This document shows, piece after piece, positions 17,641-25,386 of a DNA stretch of 64,000 nucleotides; within the stretch, counting starts at the first letter, position 1; each line of letters opens with the position of its first letter. The stretch lies in NCBI RefSeq assembly GCF_000381765.1, contig NZ_KB907076.1:214774-278773 (forward strand), read 5' to 3'. Below the pieces are notes generated by a model, which was given only the letters and a program-made list of their open reading frames with translations, searched no databases and was not told the origin of the DNA. Position numbers and translations under genes: made by a program. This stretch comes from [Zimmermannella] faecalis ATCC 13722 (GTDB lineage: Bacteria > Actinomycetota > Actinomycetes > Actinomycetales > Microbacteriaceae).

Positions 17641-18096
17641 TCAGTCGAGCGGCGCGCCGGTCTCGTCGTCGGGGCTCGGCCGCCACACGACGATTTCGTT
17701 GCGGCGCACGCGCTGGCCGCGGGCGACCGCGATCACCTCGCCGTAGCCGGCCGCGAACACGCGCTCGCGGGAGCGCTGGCGGTGCGACTCCACCTCGCTC
17801 TCAAGCTCGCGCACGCGGCGCTTAAGCTCCTGCACCTGCTCGCGCAGGCGCACGACGTGCGAGATGCCTTCGAGGCCGACGCCTGCCTCGCTCAGGGCGC
17901 CGATGTCGCGGAGCTTCGCGACATCGGCGAGCGAGTACCGGCGCACGCGACCCGCCGTGCGGGCCGGCACGACGAGGCCGAGCCGGTCATACTGCCGGAG
18001 CGTCTGCGGGTGCATACCCGCGAGCTCGGCGGCAACGGCGATGGGGAAAACGGGCGCGTCTTCGTCAACGTCGTGCGGATCAGTCGAGCGCATCAT
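17641..18096 (-). CDS. hspR: MerR-family heat-shock repressor HspR
   Basis: A 151-residue regulator. The winged-helix DNA-binding domain (about 15-80) shows FPIAVAAELAGMHPQTLRQY and VPARTAGRVRRYSLADV, the HspR form of the MerR domain, followed by a coiled coil (LREQVQELKRRVRELESEVE). HspR represses the dnaK operon by binding HAIR sites, with DnaK as co-repressor. Two such sites lie before dnaK (21869-21889 and 21932-21952). It is the last gene of dnaK-grpE-dnaJ-hspR. A strong RBS (GAGGGAGGGG) precedes the start. Confidence 0.93.
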   Translation of the reverse strand: MMRSTDPHDVDEDAPVFPIAVAAELAGMHPQTLRQYDRLGLVVPARTAGRVRRYSLADVAKLRDIGALSEAGVGLEGISHVVRLREQVQELKRRVRELESEVESHRQRSRERVFAAGYGEVIAVARGQRVRRNEIVVWRPSPDDETGAPLD

Positions 18097-18112
18097 CTTC
18101 CCCTCCCTCTGT

Positions 18113-18139
18113 TATTGGATGTGTCGTGTATTGGATGTG
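18113..18139. repeat. Two 11-bp direct repeats upstream of hspR
   Basis: TATTGGATGTG occurs at 18113-18123 and 18129-18139, one 16-bp period apart, in the 60-bp dnaJ-hspR gap just before the hspR ribosome-binding site. It could be a protein-binding site or a slippage duplication. Confidence 0.6.
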
Positions 18140-18156
18140 GTGGTTATTAGTCGTGC

Positions 18157-19146
18157 TTAGCTGCGCGCCTCGCGCAGCAGGTCGTCGCGCGGGCTCTCGG
18201 GGCCACTCGCCGCGACAAAGTCGTCGAGCGCGCGGCGCTGCTCGCTATTGAGATTCTGCGGCACGGCGACCTCGATGCGCACGAGCAAGTCGCCGGCGCC
18301 GTGCTTCTTCGGCACGCCGCGGCCCTTCACGCGCAGCCGCTTGCCCGACTGCGAGTGCGCCGGAACCTTCACCCGAACGGTCGTGCCGTCGGGGGTCGGC
18401 ACCTCGATGTTCGCGCCGTTCACGGCTTCGGCGAACGTCACCGGCACCGTGACGACGATGTTGTCGCCGTCGCGCGAGAACACGGGGTGGCTGCGCACTG
18501 ACACCTCGAGAATGAGGTCGCCGGGCTCGCCGCCGTTCGGGCTCGCCGCGCCCTTGCCGCGCAGGCGAATCTTCTGCCCATCCTTCACACCGGCGGGAAT
18601 CCGCACCGTAATGACGCGGCCGTCGCCGGCCTGCAGGTCGATCGTGTCGCCGCGGAACGCGGTCATAAAGCTCAGGGTCGTCTGCGCGCGCTGGTCGGCG
18701 CCGCGCTGCGGGCCGGCCTGGCCGAAGCCGCGGCCGCCGAACCCGCCGGCACCCTGGCCGAACATGCTGAAGAGGTCTTCATAGCCGCCCGCGCCGGGCG
18801 ACTGGCGGTACGAGTACTGGCCGCCGCCCTGGTTGAACAGCCCGCCGAAGAGGTCTTCGAAGCCGGCCTGCCCGCCGGGGCCACCGGGGCCCGCCGAGAA
18901 CCGCGCGCCCGAGCCCATCGCGCGAATCTGGTCGTATTCTTTGCGCGTCGTGGCGTCGCTCAGCACGTCGTACGCCTCAGAGATTTCCTTGAACTTCTCT
19001 TCGGCGGCCTTATCGCCCGGGTTTGAGTCGGGGTGATACTTGCGCGCGAGCTTGCGGTACGCCTTCTTCAGCTCGGCATCGCTGATCTCGCTGTCGACCC
19101 CGAGCGTCTTATAGAAGTCTTTTTCAAACCAGTCCTGGCTGGCCAT
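18157..19146 (-). CDS. dnaJ: DnaJ/CbpA-type co-chaperone without zinc finger
   Basis: A 329-residue J-protein that stimulates the DnaK ATPase. The J-domain (about 8-75) has HPD at 38-40. A Gly/Phe-rich part (80-145) contains [15 protein letters not shown] and [10 protein letters not shown]. Two C-terminal substrate-binding domains follow ([39 protein letters not shown]). There is no cysteine at all, so the CxxCxGxG zinc finger of classical DnaJ is absent. This makes it a class B (CbpA-like) protein despite its place in the dnaK operon. Two strong hairpins lie between grpE and this gene. Confidence 0.93.
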   Translation of the reverse strand: MASQDWFEKDFYKTLGVDSEISDAELKKAYRKLARKYHPDSNPGDKAAEEKFKEISEAYDVLSDATTRKEYDQIRAMGSGARFSAGPGGPGGQAGFEDLFGGLFNQGGGQYSYRQSPGAGGYEDLFSMFGQGAGGFGGRGFGQAGPQRGADQRAQTTLSFMTAFRGDTIDLQAGDGRVITVRIPAGVKDGQKIRLRGKGAASPNGGEPGDLILEVSVRSHPVFSRDGDNIVVTVPVTFAEAVNGANIEVPTPDGTTVRVKVPAHSQSGKRLRVKGRGVPKKHGAGDLLVRIEVAVPQNLNSEQRRALDDFVAASGPESPRDDLLREARS

Positions 19147-19161
19147 GCACTACTCCTTTCG

Positions 19162-19187
19162 GGCGGTGAAACCTGGGGCTCACCGCC
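19162..19187 (-). other. Hairpin in the grpE-dnaJ gap, close to dnaJ
   Basis: GGCGGTGA and TCACCGCC form a perfect 8-bp stem with a 10-nt loop, 16 nt before the dnaJ start codon. With the next hairpin (19191-19237) it may control dnaJ translation or mRNA processing. Confidence 0.6.
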
Positions 19188-19190
19188 GGG

Positions 19191-19237
19191 CGGATGGGGG
19201 ATACGGGTGGTGGTGCACCGGCCGCATCCCCCATCCG
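19191..19237 (-). other. Long hairpin in the grpE-dnaJ gap
   Basis: CGGATGGGGGAT and ATCCCCCATCCG form a perfect 12-bp stem with a 23-nt loop, inside the 111-bp space between grpE and dnaJ. It lies downstream of grpE and could be a partial terminator or a processing/stabilising structure that sets the dnaK-grpE to dnaJ-hspR ratio. There is no T-tract. Confidence 0.65.
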
Positions 19238-19257
19238 GGGCCGCACTGCGGTGCGAA

Positions 19258-19941
19258 TTAGGCGCCGGGAACGAACACCGCGACCTTGGCGGCGCGAATC
19301 TCGCGGTCGCCGATGCGGTACCCCACCTCGACGACGTCGGCGATGGTCGCCTCGGTCACCTCGGGGTTCGGCAGCTGCGCAATCGCTTCGTGCCGCTGCG
19401 GGTCGAAGGGCTCGCCCTTCTCGCCATAGCGCTCGACGCCGAGGCGTTCGACGCTCGCGCGGAGCTTGCTCGCGATGACCTGGAACGGGCTGCCCTCGGG
19501 CAGGTCGCCCGCGGCGTCGGCCCGGTCGAGGTCGTCGAGCACGGGAAGCAGCTGCTTCGCGGCCTTCGCGGTGGCGAGGGCGGCGAGCTCCTCCTTCTCG
19601 CGCTCGGTGCGGCGCCGGAAGTTCGCGTACTCGGCCTGCACCCGCTTGAGGTCGGCGAGGTAGCCGTGCGGGTCATCCTGCACGGCCTCCTCGTCGGCCA
19701 CGACCTCGGCATCATCAGCCTGGTCGGCGGCGGGCTTCGAGTCGCTCGCGGCGGATGCGCTCATCGCCTCCTCGAGCAGCGTGTTCAGCTCCTCTTCGGA
19801 GATCGTGGGCAGCTCTTCGCCGGTCTCCTCGGCCGAACCCTGCCCACGAACCTTCCCGGTGGTGGGGTCGATGCGTCGCTTGTCGTTGACGATCGGCTCC
19901 TCGCGCTCGTTCTGGTTGTCGTTCGGGTTCTCGTCGCCCAT
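19258..19941 (-). CDS. grpE: GrpE nucleotide exchange factor
   Basis: A 227-residue GrpE, which releases ADP from DnaK. A long acidic, disordered N-terminus (about 1-85) leads into the coiled coil (DLKRVQAEYANFRRRTEREK), then LPVLDDLDRA and the beta domain ending in EVGYRIGDREIRAAKVAV, the family signature. It starts 2 bp after the dnaK stop codon, so translation is coupled. Some 30 residues longer than typical GrpE because of the acidic head. Confidence 0.93.
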   Translation of the reverse strand: MGDENPNDNQNEREEPIVNDKRRIDPTTGKVRGQGSAEETGEELPTISEEELNTLLEEAMSASAASDSKPAADQADDAEVVADEEAVQDDPHGYLADLKRVQAEYANFRRRTEREKEELAALATAKAAKQLLPVLDDLDRADAAGDLPEGSPFQVIASKLRASVERLGVERYGEKGEPFDPQRHEAIAQLPNPEVTEATIADVVEVGYRIGDREIRAAKVAVFVPGA

Positions 19942-19943
19942 GG

Positions 19944-21815
19944 TTACTTGCCCTCGTCCTTACGGTCGTCTTCGTCGTCGACGATCTCGGCGTCAACGAT
20001 GTCTTCGTCGTCGCTCGAGGTCGCTTCGCCCTCGGTGGGCGCCTGCGGAGCCTCGCCGGCCTCCTGCTGCGTGGCGTAGAGCGCCTGGCCGAGCTTCGTC
20101 TGCGACTCGTTGAGCTTCTCGAACGCGGTCTTCACGGCCTCGTCGTCTTCGCCCGCGAGCGCGGTCTTCAGCGCGTCGACATCAGCCTGCACCTCGTTCT
20201 TCACGTCGGCGGGGAGCTTCTCGTCGTTCTCCTTGATGACCTTCTCGACCTGGTAGGCCGTGGTCTCGGCGACGTTGCGCTGCTCGGCAGCCTCGCGACG
20301 CTTCTTGTCCTCGGCCTCGTTCTCCTGCGCCTCGCGCACCATGCGGTCGATGTCCTCCTTCGGCAGGCTCGAGCCGCCGGTGATCGTCATCGACTGCTCC
20401 TTGCCGGTGCCCTTGTCGGTCGCCGAAACGTGCACGATGCCGTTCGCGTCGATGTCGAAGGTCACCTCGACCTGCGGAATACCGCGGGGCGCGGGGGCAA
20501 TGCCGGTGAGCTCGAAGGTGCCGAGCGGCTTGTTGTCGCGCGTGAACTCGCGCTCGCCCTGGAACACCTGGATCTGCACCGACGGCTGGTTGTCTTCGGC
20601 CGTCGTGAAGGTCTCGCTGCGCTTCGTCGGAATCGCGGTGTTGCGCTCGATGAGCTTCGTCATGATGCCACCCTTGGTCTCGATACCGAGGCTGAGCGGG
20701 GTGACGTCGATGAGCAGCACGTCCTTGCGCTCGCCCTTCAGCACGCCGGCCTGCAGTGCCGCGCCCATGGCGACGACCTCGTCGGGGTTGACGCCCTTGT
20801 TCGGCTCCTTGCCACCGGTGAGCTGCTTCACGAGGTCGCTCACGGCAGGCATACGGGTCGAGCCACCGACGAGCACCACGTGGGCGATGTCGGAGACCTT
20901 CACGCCGGCCTCGGCGATGACGTCGTTGAACGGCTTCTTCGTGCGCTCGAGCAGGTCGCTCGTGAGGTCCTGGAACTTCGCGCGGCTGAGGCTCGTGTCC
21001 AGGTTCGCGGGGCCGTTCTCGGTGAGCGAGAGGTAGGGCAGCTGGATGCTCGTGTTGCTCGAGTTCGACAGCTCCTTCTTCGCCTGCTCGGCGGCCTCCT
21101 TGAGGCGCTGCAGCGCGATCTTGTCGTTCGAGACGTCGACGCCGGTCTGCTTCTTGAACTCCTCGGTGAGGTACTTCACGACGCGGTCGTCCCAGTCGTC
21201 GCCACCGAGGCGGTTGTCACCGGCCGTGGCGCGCACCTGAATCGTCGAGAAGTCGTCGTCCTTGCCCACCTCGAGCAGCGAGACGTCGAACGTACCGCCA
21301 CCGAGGTCGAAGACGAGAATGAGCTCGTCTTCCTTGCCCTTGTCGAGGCCGTACGCGAGGGCCGCGGCGGTGGGCTCGTTGATGATGCGCAGCACGTTGA
21401 GGCCCGCGATCTCGCCGGCCTCCTTCGTGGCCTGGCGCTCGGCGTCGTTGAAGTACGCGGGCACGGTGATGACGGCGTCGGTGACCGAGTCACCGAGGTA
21501 GGTCTCGGCGTCGCGCTTGAGCTTCGAGAGGATGCGCGCCGAGATTTCCTGCGGCGTGTACGTCTTGCCCTCGACCGACTTGGTCCAGTCGGTGCCCATG
21601 TGGCGCTTCACCGAGGCGATGGTGTGGTCGACGTTCGTGACCGCCTGGCGCTTCGCGGTCTCGCCGACGAGGACGTCGCCGTCCTTCGCGAACGCGACAA
21701 CCGAGGGGGTCGTGCGCAGGCCCTCGGCGTTGGCGATGACCTTCGGCTCGCCACCCTCGAGAACCGCGACGACGGAGTTGGTCGTACCGAGGTCGATACC
21801 TACTGCACGTGACAT
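19944..21815 (-). CDS. dnaK: Chaperone protein DnaK (Hsp70)
   Basis: A 623-residue Hsp70. The ATPase domain shows GIDLGTTNS (6-14), [16 protein letters not shown] phosphate loop ([18 protein letters not shown]) and [12 protein letters not shown]. The substrate-binding domain shows [14 protein letters not shown], and the C-terminus is acidic ([15 protein letters not shown]). It folds and refolds cytoplasmic proteins with GrpE and DnaJ. RBS AAGGAG is well placed. Expression is set by a promoter with -35 TTGACA and -10 TAGACT (21888-21915) bracketed by two HAIR operators bound by HspR. Confidence 0.98.
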   Translation of the reverse strand: MSRAVGIDLGTTNSVVAVLEGGEPKVIANAEGLRTTPSVVAFAKDGDVLVGETAKRQAVTNVDHTIASVKRHMGTDWTKSVEGKTYTPQEISARILSKLKRDAETYLGDSVTDAVITVPAYFNDAERQATKEAGEIAGLNVLRIINEPTAAALAYGLDKGKEDELILVFDLGGGTFDVSLLEVGKDDDFSTIQVRATAGDNRLGGDDWDDRVVKYLTEEFKKQTGVDVSNDKIALQRLKEAAEQAKKELSNSSNTSIQLPYLSLTENGPANLDTSLSRAKFQDLTSDLLERTKKPFNDVIAEAGVKVSDIAHVVLVGGSTRMPAVSDLVKQLTGGKEPNKGVNPDEVVAMGAALQAGVLKGERKDVLLIDVTPLSLGIETKGGIMTKLIERNTAIPTKRSETFTTAEDNQPSVQIQVFQGEREFTRDNKPLGTFELTGIAPAPRGIPQVEVTFDIDANGIVHVSATDKGTGKEQSMTITGGSSLPKEDIDRMVREAQENEAEDKKRREAAEQRNVAETTAYQVEKVIKENDEKLPADVKNEVQADVDALKTALAGEDDEAVKTAFEKLNESQTKLGQALYATQQEAGEAPQAPTEGEATSSDDEDIVDAEIVDDEDDRKDEGK

Positions 21816-21868
21816 ATGTTCTGGCTCCTTGTGAGTTGGAAAGTTCTGCTCGACCGGGCTCTTCGAAC

Positions 21869-21889
21869 CCTGAGTCGATCTAGCTCAAG
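21869..21889. promoter_or_regulatory. HAIR operator, downstream copy
   Basis: CCTGAGT-N7-GCTCAAG; consensus CTTGAGT-N7-ACTCAAG (12 of 14 bases). It overlaps the -10 element and start region of the dnaK promoter, the usual place for HspR repression. Confidence 0.8.
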
Positions 21890-21915
21890 TCTAATGTTGA
21901 GCCGCAGCGTGTCAA
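21888..21915 (-). promoter_or_regulatory. dnaK operon promoter
   Basis: On the minus strand, -35 TTGACA (21910-21915) and -10 TAGACT (21888-21893) with a 16-bp spacer, 72 bp before the dnaK ATG. Both elements fit a housekeeping sigma factor. Confidence 0.75.
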
Positions 21916-21931
21916 GTTGCGAAAGCTGAGA

Positions 21932-21952
21932 GTTGAGTGAACCCGACTCAAG
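21932..21952. promoter_or_regulatory. HAIR operator, upstream copy
   Basis: GTTGAGT-N7-ACTCAAG, 13 of 14 consensus bases, 16 bp upstream of the -35 element of the dnaK promoter. With the second site it forms a pair of HspR boxes around the promoter. Confidence 0.88.
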
Positions 21953-21998
21953 TCTTGTGGCGCGCATCCGACCCCTTACCGCCGCCTGCGGCCGCGGC

Positions 21999-22021
21999 TA
22001 TCATTACGACAACACGTAGTT
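21999..22021 (+). promoter_or_regulatory. Candidate blaI promoter -10 and BlaI-type operator
   Basis: TATCAT (21999-22004) is a good -10 element. It is followed at once by TACGACA-ACA-CGTAGTT (22005-22021), similar to the BlaI/MecI box TACTACA..TGTAGTA (6/7 and 5/7 matches, one base more in the gap). The place at the transcript start would suit autorepression by the BlaI-type product 21 bp downstream. Confidence 0.45.
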
Positions 22022-22042
22022 GCCAAGGAGGTGGGCTGCAGG

Positions 22043-22447
22043 ATGCCCGGAACACGAACTCGCGAACGCGGCGAGCTCGAGACGCAGATTATGCGCGTGC
22101 TCTGGAACGCCGAGGCGCCACTTTCCGCCCGCGACATTCAGACGAGCTTCGAGGCCGACCACGACGACGCGCTCGACGGCCCGACGCCCGCGTACACGAC
22201 GCTCGTGACGGTGCTCGGCCGCCTCGAGAAGAAGGGCGCCGTGCAGCGCGAGGCCACCTCGCCCCGCAAGGTGCGCTACCGCGCCACCCGCTCGCAAGAA
22301 GAGCAGGCGAGCAAGCAGATGCTCGCGGCGCTCGACCGCGTCGCCGACCGCGAGGTCGCGCTCATGCAGTTCGCCGGCAACCTCGACGGCGACGACCTCG
22401 ACTTCCTACGTCGCGCGCTCGACGGCGGCGGAGCTGCCACCCGCTAG
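22043..22447 (+). CDS. BlaI/MecI/CopY family transcriptional repressor
   Basis: A 134-residue winged-helix repressor from the ATG at 22043, with AAGGAGG 12 bases upstream. GELETQIMRVLWNAEAPLSA and YTTLVTVLGRLEKKGAVQRE are the BlaI-family helix-turn-helix; the C-terminal helices give the dimer. Such repressors are inactivated when a partner M56 peptidase causes their cleavage, and one follows 10 bp downstream. No beta-lactamase or PBP2a gene is near, so the controlled targets are unknown. Divergent from dnaK. Confidence 0.88.
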   Translation: MPGTRTRERGELETQIMRVLWNAEAPLSARDIQTSFEADHDDALDGPTPAYTTLVTVLGRLEKKGAVQREATSPRKVRYRATRSQEEQASKQMLAALDRVADREVALMQFAGNLDGDDLDFLRRALDGGGAATR

Positions 22448-22457
22448 CGCGGCCGCC

Positions 22458-23303
22458 ATGATCCCCGGCCTCGTCGCCCTGCTGCTCGCCTCGGTGCTGC
22501 TCATCGTCGCACCGAAGCTCCTCGCGCGCGGCACGTGGCAGGTGCTGCATCCGGTACGCGCGCTTGTGCTCTGGTTCGCGAGCTTCGCGGTCGGCAACCT
22601 GCTCGCCGGCTGCGCCATCGTCTTCGCGGTGAGCGACGCGCTCAACCCGCCCGAGCATCCGGTCGTCACCGCCGAGTTCGACGCCGTCGTGTCGTTCGCG
22701 ACGCCCGTACTCGCGCTCGTCGTCGTGGTCGGCACGATCTTCACCGTCACCCGCGAGGCCGAGCCGGTGCTCGAGGGAGAGCGCGAGCTCATCGACGAGT
22801 TCCGCTCGCACGCCGTCGGGGTCGACCGCCGCCGCGGCGTGACGCTCGTGCGCATCGACACCCCGCGGCCGTTCGCGTGCGCCGTTCCCGGCACGACCAC
22901 CCACGGCCAGGCCGAGATCTTCTATTCGACCGGGCTCGAGGAGATCCTCACCCGCCCGCAGTTGCAGGCGGTACTCGCGCACGAGTACGCGCACCTTAAG
23001 CAGGGCCACGGCTGGCTCGTGCGCATCGCCGAGACGAACGCGCGCACGCTGCCGCACTGGCTCGCCGCGAGTACGGGGCTGCAGCGCGCGACCCGGCTGT
23101 TCACCGAGCTCGCCGCCGACGACGCCGCGGGCACGCAGGCCGGCGCCGCAAACCTCGCGAACGCGCTTGTGCGCATGGCCGCGGCGACGAACGACCCCAT
23201 CGCCGAGGTGCGGGCCGAGCGGCTCACGCGCCGACGCTGGCCGCGCCCCTCGGCCGAGCGCGTGCCCGAGCCGATTCGCCTCGGCGTCACCGACGACGCC
23301 TAG
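22458..23303 (+). CDS. M56 family membrane metallopeptidase (BlaR1/MecR1-like, no sensor domain)
   Basis: A 281-residue membrane peptidase. Three hydrophobic segments (MIPGLVALLLASVLLIVAP, LVLWFASFAVGNLLAGC, VVSFATPVLALVVVVGT) precede the zinc domain with AVLAHEYAHLKQGHG (HExxH), FACAVPG upstream and FTELAADDAA downstream (the EL.AD ligand). The penicillin-binding sensor of BlaR1/MecR1 is missing; the protein is the short actinobacterial form that pairs with BlaI regulators. It presumably cleaves or destabilises the repressor in response to an unknown envelope signal. Confidence 0.88.
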   Translation: MIPGLVALLLASVLLIVAPKLLARGTWQVLHPVRALVLWFASFAVGNLLAGCAIVFAVSDALNPPEHPVVTAEFDAVVSFATPVLALVVVVGTIFTVTREAEPVLEGERELIDEFRSHAVGVDRRRGVTLVRIDTPRPFACAVPGTTTHGQAEIFYSTGLEEILTRPQLQAVLAHEYAHLKQGHGWLVRIAETNARTLPHWLAASTGLQRATRLFTELAADDAAGTQAGAANLANALVRMAAATNDPIAEVRAERLTRRRWPRPSAERVPEPIRLGVTDDA

Positions 23304-23313
23304 GATTCGGGGC

Positions 23314-24771
23314 GTGAGCACCAACGACGCCCCCACCGGCGAGCGGGCCGACGCCGCCCCGCTCGAAACGATCGACGGCACCACGCTGACCCCGCGCGAG
23401 CAGCGCCGACAGGCCTTCGCGTGGCAGCTCTACGACGTCGGCAACTCGGCGTTCCAGGCGATCGTCGTGACGTTCGTGTTCGCGACCTACCTCGCCTCCG
23501 ACCTGTTCCTCGACCCGGCCGCGGTCGCCGCGGGCGCCGCCGACCCGAACGACCCGGTCTACCTCGCCGCCCAGGCCGGCTCGCAGCAGGTGATCTCGGG
23601 GCTCGACCTCGCGGCGGCGATCATCGTCGCGATTCTCGCGCCGGCGCTCGGCCGCACGACCGACGGCTCGGGGCGACGCAAGCTGCTGCTCGCGGTGTTC
23701 TCGGGCATCACGATCGCGGCGATGCTCGCGATGTTCCTCGTGTTGCCCGACCACAAGTTCCTGTTCTTCGGGGCGCTGCTGCTCGCGCTCGGCATCGTGT
23801 TCTCTGAGCTCGCGGGAGTGAGCTACAACGCGATGCTCTCGCAGGTCGCGACTCGCGAAAACGTCGGGCGCGTCTCGGGCACGGGCTGGGGCCTCGGCTA
23901 CATCGGCTCGATCGTGCTGCTGCTCGTCGTGCTCGTGCTGTTCATTCAGGACTTCAATGGGGATGCGCCGGGCGCGGGCATCTTCGCGACCCCCGCCGGC
24001 ACCGACGGCCAGGCCCTGAACATCCGCCTCACGATCGTCGTCGCGGCGCTCTGGTTCATCGGGTTCCTCATTCCGATCCTCCGGCGCGTGCCCGAGTCGG
24101 CGCACCGCCGCGACGTGCCGAAGGTGTCGCTGCTGCAGGCGTACGCCGAGCTGTGGCGCACGATCGTGCACCTGTGGCGCACCGACCGCAAGCTGCTGCA
24201 GTTTCTGCTCTCGAGCGCGATCTTCCGCGACGGGCTCAACGCCGTGTTCGCGTGGGGCGCCGTGCTCGCGGCGCAGGTGTACGGCTTTTCGGGCAGCGAG
24301 GTCATCTACTTCGCGGTGTTCGCGAACCTCGTCGCGGGCATCGGCACGCTCGTCGCCGGCCGGCTCGACGACCGCCTCGGCCCGAAGCCGATCATCGTCG
24401 GAGCCCTCGCGCTCATGCTTATCGCGGGCGGAGTGCTCATGGCGACGCCGAACGAGAAGGTGTGGTTCTGGGTGATCGCCGGCGTGCTCTGCCTGTTCGT
24501 CGGCCCGATCCAGACGGCGTCACGCACGTACGTGTCGCGCTCGGTGCCCTCGGGCCACGAAGGCGCCGTGTTCGGGCTCTACGCGACGACGAGCCGCGCC
24601 GCCGGCTGGATCGCAAACCTGCTCTACTTCGCGTTCATCTCGTGGCTCATGGTGCCGAAGGCAGGCGTGTGGGGCATTCTGCTCACGCTCGCGATCGGCC
24701 TCGCGATCATGCTGACGGTACCGGCGAAGCCTCGAGTGGCTGCGCTTGGCGCGACACCGGAACAGCGCTGA
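23314..24771 (+). CDS. MFS transporter, UMF1 (Atg22-like) family
   Basis: A 485-residue transporter with about 12 membrane helices, read from the GTG at 23314. QAFAWQLYDVGNSAFQAIVVTF is the opening signature of the UMF1/Atg22-like family (YDxGNSAF), with LGRTTDGSGRRKLLLA as the MFS loop 2-3 motif. Vacuolar Atg22 exports amino acids in yeast; bacterial substrates are unknown. Its last 65 bp overlap the 3' end of the convergent acetyltransferase gene. Confidence 0.85.
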   Translation: MSTNDAPTGERADAAPLETIDGTTLTPREQRRQAFAWQLYDVGNSAFQAIVVTFVFATYLASDLFLDPAAVAAGAADPNDPVYLAAQAGSQQVISGLDLAAAIIVAILAPALGRTTDGSGRRKLLLAVFSGITIAAMLAMFLVLPDHKFLFFGALLLALGIVFSELAGVSYNAMLSQVATRENVGRVSGTGWGLGYIGSIVLLLVVLVLFIQDFNGDAPGAGIFATPAGTDGQALNIRLTIVVAALWFIGFLIPILRRVPESAHRRDVPKVSLLQAYAELWRTIVHLWRTDRKLLQFLLSSAIFRDGLNAVFAWGAVLAAQVYGFSGSEVIYFAVFANLVAGIGTLVAGRLDDRLGPKPIIVGALALMLIAGGVLMATPNEKVWFWVIAGVLCLFVGPIQTASRTYVSRSVPSGHEGAVFGLYATTSRAAGWIANLLYFAFISWLMVPKAGVWGILLTLAIGLAIMLTVPAKPRVAALGATPEQR

Positions 24772-25327
24772 GGGTTGGCTCACTGAGGCTCGGCAGCGCG
24801 TCGAGGCTCGGCTCTCGGTCGCCCTGCGCGCCGCGGACGAGCCGCACGTCGGGCTTCGACGCGTTCGGCCAGCGCCACACGGGCTCCTCGAACCGGGCGA
24901 ACCCGAGCTTCGCGTAGAACCGCTCGGCGCGCTCGTTGCCGTCGAGCATCCAGAGCCAGGCGGCGCGGTCGCCGAGCACGGCGTCGACGAGCGCGCGCCC
25001 GAGGCCCGTGCCGTACGCGGGCGCGAGGGTGTAGAGCGTCTTGAGCTCGGTCGCGTTCGGCGAGTCGCCGTCGACGCTCGGGCGGGCGAGCGCGAGTCCC
25101 GCGGGCTCGCCGTCGACAAAGCCGATCGCGGGCCGCACCTCGGGGTCGGCCTCGGCGTCGGCGAACGCCTCGAGCCACGTTCGCTCGCGCGCCCCCGGTT
25201 GATTCAGCTCGTCGATGCGTTCCTGACGGATCTTCCCGGCGTAGGTCTCCTGCCAGGCGCGGCTGTGGATGCGCACGAGGTCGTCGAGGTCGGCGGCGGT
25301 TGCACGGCGGATGTTGATTTCGGCCAT
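24707..25327 (-). CDS. GNAT family N-acetyltransferase
   Basis: A 206-residue acetyltransferase from the ATG at 25327 (MAEINIRRATAADLDDLVRI). The acetyl-CoA site is LYTLAPAYGTGLGRALVDAVL (motif A, with the R/Q-x-x-G-x-G/A loop as YGTGLG), followed by NERAERFYAKLGF. It would acetylate a small molecule or protein amine. The last 40 or so residues (after VRLVRGA) are low-complexity and overlap the MFS gene in the other strand; they may be a recent extension caused by loss of an earlier stop. Confidence 0.85.
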   Translation of the reverse strand: MAEINIRRATAADLDDLVRIHSRAWQETYAGKIRQERIDELNQPGARERTWLEAFADAEADPEVRPAIGFVDGEPAGLALARPSVDGDSPNATELKTLYTLAPAYGTGLGRALVDAVLGDRAAWLWMLDGNERAERFYAKLGFARFEEPVWRWPNASKPDVRLVRGAQGDREPSLDALPSLSEPTLSAVPVSRQAQPLEASPVPSA

Positions 25328-25386
25328 GCGGAAAAGGCTAGCGAGCACGCTGGCCGCGCGGCACCCCCGGTTCGCGCTGGGAGAAC

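Noticed and set aside
22043..23303. BlaI/M56 genes as a beta-lactam resistance operon
   Set aside because: No beta-lactamase or PBP2a gene follows and the M56 protein lacks a penicillin-binding sensor.
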